This document shows positions 35,229 through 40,851 of a stretch of 40,851 bases of DNA, in pieces. The DNA comes from DYMC01 sp035406705 (GTDB taxonomy: Bacteria > Verrucomicrobiota > Lentisphaeria > Victivallales > GWF2-50-93). The stretch is taken from the NCBI GenBank assembly GCA_964426675.1, contig CAYRRM010000028.1, positions 1 to 40,851 on the forward strand. Reading direction: 5' to 3'. Every line of letters starts with the position of its first letter. Position 1 is the first letter of the stretch. The notes beneath the pieces were generated by a model. The model saw only the letters and a program-made list of their open reading frames with translations, was not told where the DNA came from and searched no databases. Both the position numbers and the translations under genes were made by a program.

Positions 35229-36137
35229 ATGAATATACCTGGACAAGTAAAAGTTAGTAATCCTGACAGTTTATCTTTATGGCGCATGTCTTCCTTACGT
35301 CCATATGTCAGACAAAGCGGCGATGTATGGCGAAAAAAATGGTATATCGGCGATAGAAAATTGTTAGATTTTCTTCTGGTATGCATAATAAGTGGAAGAG
35401 GTGTTTTTTCGGTAGGAAAAGATAAAAATTTTACCGTCACAGATGGCGATATAATATGGATTCCGCCTGACACATTACACGAAATGAGAGGGACCAGTGA
35501 GAATATGCATCTTACTTACATACATTTTGACTTGATTTTTGATGCACACAGAAGTTTATGGGATGCTCATATTCCCGCTGATTTCACAGATACTTCAAAA
35601 TATATGAAAATTCTCCATCCAGCAGTAAATGATCCTTTCTTTTCATCGCTAAGTGGAAAAATAATATCATCAGAAAAAGGTTCTATTATCCCTCAAACTA
35701 AAGAGATTTGCGCTATTCATAAACTCTATGGAAATTCAGCGATTTTAGAACTTTCCGCGATGATGTTAAGACTTTTATCAACGATTTTGAATGAATTCAA
35801 TAATATTGGAGGAAATTATCATGGAAAAGTAAAAATTGACGAAGCGTACAGGAAATTAAATAATACAGAAACCATAAATATCTCCGTTGCGAAAATCGCA
35901 AAAGACGCAGGTTTCAGTACATCTCATTTTCGTCGACTTTTCAAAGAATTTTATAAAATATCTCCTTCAGAACTTCAAAAAAAAGCAATTATGAGAAAAG
36001 CTTATGAATTATTATTTTATGAAGGATTGAATATATCTGAAACCGCTGAAAAATTAGGTTTCAAAAATATACATAATTTTTCACGAGCTTTTAAAAATTA
36101 CCATGGAAAGTCGCCAAAAAAAATGAGAACTTTCTAA
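35229..36137 (+). CDS. AraC-family transcriptional regulator with cupin-like sensor domain
   Basis: A 302-residue regulator. The N-terminal half (about 45-110) is an AraC-type cupin (GRGVFSVGKDKNFTVTDGDIIWIPPDTLHEMRG), and the C-terminal 95 residues hold two helix-turn-helix units (ISVAKIAKDAGFSTSHFRRLFKEFY and ISETAEKLGFKNIHNFSRAFKNYHGKSPKKMR). Such proteins usually sense sugars. The divergent UroD-like gene is the obvious target. The ATG is preceded by a T-run without a Shine-Dalgarno. An iterated palindrome encodes the first helix of the first HTH. Confidence 0.9.
   Translation: MNIPGQVKVSNPDSLSLWRMSSLRPYVRQSGDVWRKKWYIGDRKLLDFLLVCIISGRGVFSVGKDKNFTVTDGDIIWIPPDTLHEMRGTSENMHLTYIHFDLIFDAHRSLWDAHIPADFTDTSKYMKILHPAVNDPFFSSLSGKIISSEKGSIIPQTKEICAIHKLYGNSAILELSAMMLRLLSTILNEFNNIGGNYHGKVKIDEAYRKLNNTETINISVAKIAKDAGFSTSHFRRLFKEFYKISPSELQKKAIMRKAYELLFYEGLNISETAEKLGFKNIHNFSRAFKNYHGKSPKKMRTF
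35889..35899. repeat. Iterated palindrome GCGANNNTCGC, site 13
   Basis: GCGAAAATCGC with GTT before and AAA after, in the AraC gene (VAKIAKDAG, first DNA-binding motif). Confidence 0.85.
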
Positions 36138-36241
36138 TTTGCAATATAAATCTAAGTAACTCAATTAAATTTACAATTAGAAAATAAAAATTATTATGGT
36201 AAGTTAAGCACTTCAAGGAAATAAAAAAACTAAATAAGCAA

Positions 36242-36715
36242 ATGAAATATTTGATTTCTTCTATAAGTTTATTCTGTATACTCTTTTACTCATGCCAGAC
36301 CATTCCTCCAGGTGAACCACCACCAGATGGCATACTTGCAAAGGAAATCAATCCTCCATCTAACTTAAGAAAAGAAAAAACAGCTCAAGAGGCCATTGAT
36401 TACGTCCTTACATTATTGGTTTCAGGATGTGACCCCATATCAACTGTCTCCGGAAATAATCCTCCAGAAGTGCTAAATAACTTCATAGCATCAAGCTCAG
36501 GCAAAGTGAATTATGTGCCAATGGAGTTATGGACAAAACTCATAAAAATGAAATTAATTAAACCTGTCACTACAATAGATGAAGCAAAATACATCCTTCA
36601 CAGCGAATTTTTACCGTCTCAAAATGAAGAAAAAGGCTTCACCTGGAAATTAAAAATGACAGAAACTATTTCGGATAAAATAATCTGGAGTGCTCAGGTT
36701 TATTTCCTACCTTAA
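36242..36715 (+). CDS. Small putative lipoprotein
   Basis: A 157-residue protein with a lipoprotein signal (MKYLISSISLFCILFYSC, lipidation at Cys18), a Pro-rich segment (IPPGEPPPDG) and a folded part of about 110 residues ending KIIWSAQVYFLP. The layout (Pro-rich stretch, AQEAIDYVLTLLVSGCDP, then WxxxLxxxK and a strand near the end) recalls LpoB-like lipoproteins, but the similarity is faint. It starts a tight run with folC (13-base gap). Confidence 0.65.
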   Translation: MKYLISSISLFCILFYSCQTIPPGEPPPDGILAKEINPPSNLRKEKTAQEAIDYVLTLLVSGCDPISTVSGNNPPEVLNNFIASSSGKVNYVPMELWTKLIKMKLIKPVTTIDEAKYILHSEFLPSQNEEKGFTWKLKMTETISDKIIWSAQVYFLP

Positions 36716-36728
36716 AAAATTTTATACT

Positions 36729-38033
36729 ATGAAAAAGATCAAAAGCTATCAGGATGCCTTAAACTTTTTGTCTAAACTTGAATTTTTTGGAATGAAAATG
36801 GGCTTAGAACAAACTCAAATGCTTGCGAATTTCGCAAATAACCCACAAAAAACACTAAAATTTATTCATATTGCAGGAACTAATGGTAAAGGAACTATCG
36901 CCGCAATGATGGCAACTGCGCTCACTTCAGCTGGACTAAAAACAGGCCTTTATACGTCACCACACCTTATCTCTCCCAGAGAGCGATTTAAAGTCGATGG
37001 AAAATCAATATCCGAGGATGATTTTGTGATTTTCTCAGAAGAAATCAGAAAAATATACCTCAAGGCTTTAAATAATGGAATGAAACCAACATACTTTGAA
37101 ACAACAACAGTAATGGCATTGTTATATTTTAAGGAAAAAAAAGTAGATATCATTGTATGGGAGTGCGGACTCGGCGGCAGACTTGATGCAACAAATATCG
37201 TAACCCCTGAAATATCTGTAATAACATCAATAGCTAAAGACCATTGCATCCAACTCGGAAATACATTTGCGAAAATCGCAAGAGAAAAAGCCGGAATAAT
37301 AAAAAAAAACATTCCATGTTTCTGCGGAAAAAATATCCCAAACTCAGCAAGAATAGCTATAATCGAAACTGCAAAATCATTTAATAACCCCCTGTTTTTC
37401 TCAGACGGTAAAGCAAAACTACTCTCTAAAGGCGCTTTCTATATAAATTGTTTTATTCCACAAAAATTCAAATACGATGGATATATCGTGGAGACTTCAT
37501 TCCCCGGAATTCACCAGAATATGAATATAACATTAACTTGTGATTGCATAAAATATCTTTCCGCTAAATTGGGTTTTTCTTATGAAAAATCTCTAAAAGG
37601 AATTTCAAATGCATCATTACCAGCTCGAATGTCTATAATGCCAGACAGTAACCTTGTTGATGGAGGACATAATCCACAGGCAATAAATTTGATTGTAAAA
37701 AATATACTTTACTATTTTGGAAAAGAAAAATTTGTGGTTATATTTGGAGGATTAAAAGATAAGGATATCCGTTCAAATATACAAAAACTTTTGCGAATAT
37801 CGCAAAAATTTCTTTTTGTTGAGGTAAAAGGAGCACGAAAGGCATATTCTACAGGAGAATTAATGCATATATTTAATGATTTTAATACAAATATACCAGC
37901 AAAGCCATCAAACTTAAAAGAGTCTTTAAAAGAAGCTGGACGAAAAATTGTAGTTGGTTCCTTTTATCTTGCTGGAGAAACTATGAAAGAATATTTTTTG
38001 GAAGAAAATATTATAAATTGGGGATTGAAATGA
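36729..38033 (+). CDS. folC: Folylpolyglutamate synthase / dihydrofolate synthase
   Basis: A 434-residue Mur-ligase-type enzyme that adds glutamate to (dihydro)folate. It shows HIAGTNGKGTIAAMMATALTSAG (P-loop), GLYTSPHLISPRERF, ETTTVMALLYF, VWECGLGGRLDATN, SVITSIAKDHCIQLGNT, KAGIIK and LVDGGHNPQAI. A GTG at 36690 is in frame but overlaps the lipoprotein gene; the ATG at 36729 gives the usual start (IKSYQDALNFL). Its stop overlaps the next gene by four bases. Three iterated palindromes lie inside. Confidence 0.92.
   Translation: MKKIKSYQDALNFLSKLEFFGMKMGLEQTQMLANFANNPQKTLKFIHIAGTNGKGTIAAMMATALTSAGLKTGLYTSPHLISPRERFKVDGKSISEDDFVIFSEEIRKIYLKALNNGMKPTYFETTTVMALLYFKEKKVDIIVWECGLGGRLDATNIVTPEISVITSIAKDHCIQLGNTFAKIAREKAGIIKKNIPCFCGKNIPNSARIAIIETAKSFNNPLFFSDGKAKLLSKGAFYINCFIPQKFKYDGYIVETSFPGIHQNMNITLTCDCIKYLSAKLGFSYEKSLKGISNASLPARMSIMPDSNLVDGGHNPQAINLIVKNILYYFGKEKFVVIFGGLKDKDIRSNIQKLLRISQKFLFVEVKGARKAYSTGELMHIFNDFNTNIPAKPSNLKESLKEAGRKIVVGSFYLAGETMKEYFLEENIINWGLK
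36825..36835. repeat. Iterated palindrome GCGANNNTCGC, site 14
   Basis: GCGAATTTCGC with CTT before and AAA after, in folC (ANFA). Confidence 0.85.
37269..37279. repeat. Iterated palindrome GCGANNNTCGC, site 15
   Basis: GCGAAAATCGC in folC, read as AKIA; the usual FolC sequence at this spot is IAxEKAGI. Confidence 0.85.
37793..37803. repeat. Iterated palindrome GCGANNNTCGC, site 16
   Basis: GCGAATATCGC within TTT...AAA in folC, read as ttg-cga-ata-tcg-caa (LRISQ). Confidence 0.85.
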
Positions 38034-38359
38034 AAAAAAAACTTTTAAAAATGATTTTTTTTCTGTGTGGATTAATGCTACTCAAACTCTGTGCAGAAGA
38101 AAATAAAATGTCGGAATTACTGACTGAATACAAAATAAAAATAAAAGAACTTTCCGAACTGAGGCAGAAAGTCATTTCAGAAGATGAAGAACTAAAAAAT
38201 ATTTATAGAGAAATTATCGAACTTCATACTAAACTAGCATTAAAACTTGAAGAAAAACCTGAAATAAAAGCACTATATGATAAGATACTCGAATTAGAAA
38301 AAAATATTGAAAAAGGCCGCACAGAAGAAGAAAAAAGAAAAATACTCAAAAATGACTAA
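38030..38359 (+). CDS. Small exported coiled-coil protein
   Basis: A 109-residue protein with a signal peptide (MKKKLLKMIFFLCGLMLLKLCA, ending near residue 22) followed entirely by charged helix with coiled-coil heptads (LLTEYKIKIKELSELRQKVISE and on). Function unknown. The ATG overlaps the folC stop (ATGA), and its own end overlaps the rfbB start by eight bases. A TTG at 38018 is in frame but less likely. Confidence 0.68.
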   Translation: MKKKLLKMIFFLCGLMLLKLCAEENKMSELLTEYKIKIKELSELRQKVISEDEELKNIYREIIELHTKLALKLEEKPEIKALYDKILELEKNIEKGRTEEEKRKILKND

Positions 38360-39377
38360 TAAAGAAAAAATACTCGTAACAGGAGGAGCAGGATTTATAG
38401 GATCAAACTTTATAAGATACCTCCTAAAAAACGATCCAAAAGTCAACCTCATAAACTATGATGCTTTAACTTATGCTGGAAATCTTGAAAATATCTCAGA
38501 TTTACTCAATAATAAACGACACATTTTTATTAAAGGAGATATTAGAGATAAATTAGCTCTTGAAACTCTTTTCAAAGAAAATAATATAAGTGGAGTAATA
38601 AACTTTGCTGCTGAAAGCCATGTCGATAGATCCCTTGAAAATCCAGAAGATTTTATTTCAACAAATATCATAGGCACTATCAACTTACTCCAGAATGCGA
38701 AAAAATATGGAATTAATAGATTTCTCCAGATTTCAACAGATGAAGTTTATGGCTCTTTAACAGAAGACGCTCCACCCTTTACAGAAAATTCTCCAATACA
38801 GCCAAACTCACCATATAGCGCAAGTAAAGCAGCGGCAGATCACTTTGTTAGAGCTTATAACCATAGTTATGGCTTAAATACGATCATTACAAGATGCTCC
38901 AACAATTACGGTCCTTATCAGTTTCCCGAAAAAATGATCCCTCTTTGTATAAACAATGCTTTCAACAATAAAAAAATACCTGTTTATGGGGATGGCATGC
39001 AAATCAGAGATTGGCTTTATGTGGAGGACCACTGCGAAGCCATCTGGCTTGCATTCAAAGAAGGAAAAACAGGAGAAATCTATAATATCGGAGGAAATTG
39101 CCAGATAAGAAATATAGAACTCGTCAAAATTATATTGAGAGAATGCGGGAAAGATGAATCGCTGATCAGTTTTGTAAAAGATAGACCCGGCCATGACAAA
39201 CGATATGCAATGGACTTTTCAAAAATAAAAAATGAACTCGGATGGTCGCCAAAGTACAATTTCGATGAGGCTATTAAAAAAACTATAAAATGGTATTCAG
39301 AACACAAAAATTGGCTTAATAACCTTGTAAGTGGTGCATACATGGAATACTATGAAAAAATGTATAAAAATAGATAA
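38352..39377 (+). CDS. rfbB: dTDP-glucose 4,6-dehydratase
   Basis: A 341-residue extended short-chain dehydrogenase/reductase that converts dTDP-glucose to dTDP-4-keto-6-deoxyglucose, the second step towards dTDP-rhamnose. It has the NAD motif GGAGFIGSNF, NFAAESHVDRSLENP, STDEVYGSL (active-site Asp-Glu), the YSASK catalytic Tyr-x3-Lys, TRCSNNYGPYQFPEKMIPL, and GDGMQIRDWLYVEDHC. The frame extends upstream to 38307, but the ATG at 38352 (MTNKEKILVTGG) is the family start. No other rml genes are in the window. Confidence 0.93.
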   Translation: MTNKEKILVTGGAGFIGSNFIRYLLKNDPKVNLINYDALTYAGNLENISDLLNNKRHIFIKGDIRDKLALETLFKENNISGVINFAAESHVDRSLENPEDFISTNIIGTINLLQNAKKYGINRFLQISTDEVYGSLTEDAPPFTENSPIQPNSPYSASKAAADHFVRAYNHSYGLNTIITRCSNNYGPYQFPEKMIPLCINNAFNNKKIPVYGDGMQIRDWLYVEDHCEAIWLAFKEGKTGEIYNIGGNCQIRNIELVKIILRECGKDESLISFVKDRPGHDKRYAMDFSKIKNELGWSPKYNFDEAIKKTIKWYSEHKNWLNNLVSGAYMEYYEKMYKNR

Positions 39378-39433
39378 TATGGCATTATTCCTGCTTAAAT
39401 TGTAATAGAGTATCTTTATCTTGAGGCAAAAAT

Positions 39434-40486
39434 ATGTCTTTCAAAGTATTTGGATTTAAATTTGGTAAAAATCTGCATGAAGAACAAAGTCTGCATGAGG
39501 AAGAAACACAAAAAGTGATTCCAAAACCCTCAGTAGATGAACTCGAAAAAGGGTTACTGAAATGCAGAACTTGTTCGTCCATGATACCCTTGCATTCCCT
39601 TGCCCCTTTAACTCTCTCTCAATGCTCCAATCCTGAATGTGGAAATATGTTTTTTGTCCCCATGAAAGTTAAAGATTACTGGCTTTATGAACCGCTTGGA
39701 GGAGGCGGGATGGGTAGTGTTTATCATGCATTTCTCACTCGGAATTCAGATGCCGAATTTGCAGTAAAAGTTCTACCAAGAGCGCAAAAAAATAACGCCG
39801 AATTAATCAATACTCTACTAAAAGAAGCAGAAATAGGTTCAGAGCTTGGTTTCCATCCACACATAAGTAAGGTATATGAATATGGCTGTGCCGATGGAGA
39901 ATATTTTGCTTCTTACGAATTTATAGAAGGTATTAGACTCGACCGTATAATAGAATCACCTGTCCGAAGACCAGAGAAGGATATTTTATTGTGGTCATTG
40001 CAAATTCTATCCGCTGAACAACATATGTATAATAAAGGTTATCTGTTCAGAGATTTAAAACCACAAAATGTAATTATAGATACCAATGGTAATGTAAAAA
40101 TGATAGACTTTGGCTTAGTATGTAAAATTTCTGAAACAAAGCTGATTAACTCAAAAGTAATTCTCGGTTCTCCTTATTATATGCCCCCAGAAAGAATAAT
40201 TGGTGAATCTGAAGATCAATACAGTGAAATCTATAGTCTCGGAATGCTCATGTATCATATGCTCACAGGCAGAACTTTTTACTCAGCAGAAGATATTAAG
40301 GCAATTGTTGAAAAACACGTTTCCATGCCTCAAATGATAAGCCTTGCAAGCAAATTTGCAAATACTTCAAATAAAGAACTCATTTCTATCCTGGAAAAAA
40401 TGATAATCCGGGACCCTCTCAAAAGAATACAAACTTATAAAACTGCCGGAGCAATGCTCTTTAAACTTTATAAACAGTGTGCATAA
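39434..40486 (+). CDS. Ser/Thr protein kinase with N-terminal zinc ribbon
   Basis: A 350-residue cytoplasmic Hanks-type kinase. The N-terminal 80 residues hold CRTC and CSNPEC (a zinc ribbon). The kinase domain (about 85-348) has GGGGMGSVYHAF, Lys in FAVKVL, GYLFRDLKPQN (Asp207; Phe replaces the His of HRD), DFG in MIDFGLV, and GSPYYMPPERI. It has no membrane helix, unlike the receiver-kinase at 19086, from which it differs also in having the ribbon in front. GAGG precedes the ATG. It is the last gene of the folC-rfbB run. Confidence 0.88.
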   Translation: MSFKVFGFKFGKNLHEEQSLHEEETQKVIPKPSVDELEKGLLKCRTCSSMIPLHSLAPLTLSQCSNPECGNMFFVPMKVKDYWLYEPLGGGGMGSVYHAFLTRNSDAEFAVKVLPRAQKNNAELINTLLKEAEIGSELGFHPHISKVYEYGCADGEYFASYEFIEGIRLDRIIESPVRRPEKDILLWSLQILSAEQHMYNKGYLFRDLKPQNVIIDTNGNVKMIDFGLVCKISETKLINSKVILGSPYYMPPERIIGESEDQYSEIYSLGMLMYHMLTGRTFYSAEDIKAIVEKHVSMPQMISLASKFANTSNKELISILEKMIIRDPLKRIQTYKTAGAMLFKLYKQCA

Positions 40487-40851
40487 ATTAATCATATTAT
40501 CTAATAGTGTTTTCACGAAGTCAGTTTTGCCGTAGCGGCACATCATAGGGCAAGCTGTACTATTGCAAGTTGAAGATGATAAGCTGAAGACAGAATGCCT
40601 GGCAGTAGGCATATGCCGAGCCAGACCTCATTCCATGCTTATTTTCCCACAAAAGGGATAAAAGTCTTAATCAACATTCAAAATAACCCCTTCCCCCTAA
40701 TCCTTAAGTAACCCTACACGGCGCAGTTGAGTCAAGAAGCCAGATGGGCGCACATTCTTGTGCGAGCTTTCAGAAAATTCTACAGCAAAATGCAGCCTCC
40801 CCCAGCATAAGAGAACAACCAGATACTACCAGCCGTTCAACTTAAATACCA
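40487..40851. other. Gene-free 365-base stretch, G+C-richer than its surroundings
   Basis: No open frame with any protein signature. The left half contains repeat copy C. The right half (from about 40680) has a short perfect hairpin, CGCACA-TTCT-TGTGCG, at about 40749-40764, and C-rich runs (CCCCTTCCCCC). Base composition differs from the flanking genes. It may be a decayed mobile element or an RNA gene; nothing decides between them. Confidence 0.4.
40542..40600. repeat. Diverged intergenic repeat, copy C
   Basis: The left part (ATCATAGGGCAAGCTGTAC, to 40566) aligns with 34011-34034, and the right part (AAGTTGAAGATGATAAGCTGA) with 8916-8943. It thus links copies A and B into one family. Confidence 0.4.

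Noticed and set aside
36690..36728. GTG start for folC upstream of the ATG.
   Set aside because: It would overlap the lipoprotein gene and add residues not seen in FolC.
11445..37279. The recurring AKIA as a protein motif that would explain the palindromes.
   Set aside because: Nine of 16 copies are not AKIA and use other frames or other residues, and the proteins are unrelated, so the signal is in the DNA.
40487..40851. On the minus strand the hairpin region reads GTGCGCCCA, like the start of some group II introns.
   Set aside because: Nine bases are too few. I find no domain V-like stem and no reverse transcriptase frame near it.
1..40851. CRISPR arrays, transposase genes, prophage or toxin-antitoxin modules.
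   Set aside because: I looked for spaced direct repeats and for the usual protein motifs on both strands and saw none.

Overview
The window looks like chromosomal DNA from a low-GC (about one third G+C by eye) Gram-negative-type bacterium, most likely of the Lentisphaerota or a close relative in the PVC group. This is inferred from the mix of genes: a type IV prepilin leader of the R|FTLIEL type fused to a LamG domain, uroporphyrinogen-decarboxylase-like and AraC-cupin genes side by side, a cytoplasmic GH3 enzyme with a PA14 insert, several Ser/Thr kinases with zinc ribbons, and a chorismatase-like RidA protein. No marker gene here proves the assignment.

Layout. 11-1642 (-) is a TMTC-like membrane glycosyltransferase. 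1814-8854 (+) is a complete F1Fo ATP synthase operon in the order atpB-E-F-H-A-G-D-C. Its alpha subunit carries a C-terminal extension of about 220 residues that I read as a helical linker plus a PTS EIIA type-2 (PtsN/mannitol/fructose-like) domain, with the phosphorylatable His in AIPHG. The epsilon subunit lacks the C-terminal helices. 9123-10124 is a chorismatase-like protein; a small MscS-like channel and tRNA-Gln(CTG) follow on the minus strand. 11007-20969 (+) is a signalling block: a Ycf46-like AAA ATPase, a 1543-residue hybrid histidine kinase, an Hpt protein, a response regulator with a Cys4 tail, a prepilin-like LamG protein, and a receiver-Ser/Thr kinase fusion with zinc ribbons. 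At 21111-23252 (-) lies a fusion of an HgdC-type ATPase with an HgdB-type dehydratase domain. It is divergent from a B12-dependent (class II) ribonucleotide reductase across a 153-base gap holding a long inverted repeat. The reductase is followed closely by an oligopeptide-type binding protein, a GH3 glycosidase and an SGNH hydrolase. Then come two secreted proteins of unknown function, a decayed G+C-richer esterase pseudogene, a divergent UroD-like/AraC pair, and a tight run of lipoprotein-folC-small secreted coiled coil-rfbB-Ser/Thr kinase. The last 365 bases contain no gene.

The two most unusual signals are the AtpA-EIIA fusion, which could connect a phosphorelay to ATP synthase, and a highly iterated interrupted palindrome, GCGANNNTCGC (usually TTGCGAAAATCGCAA). 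The palindrome occurs 16 times inside genes, in all three reading frames, and not once in the atp operon. It looks like an analogue of the cyanobacterial HIP1 repeat.
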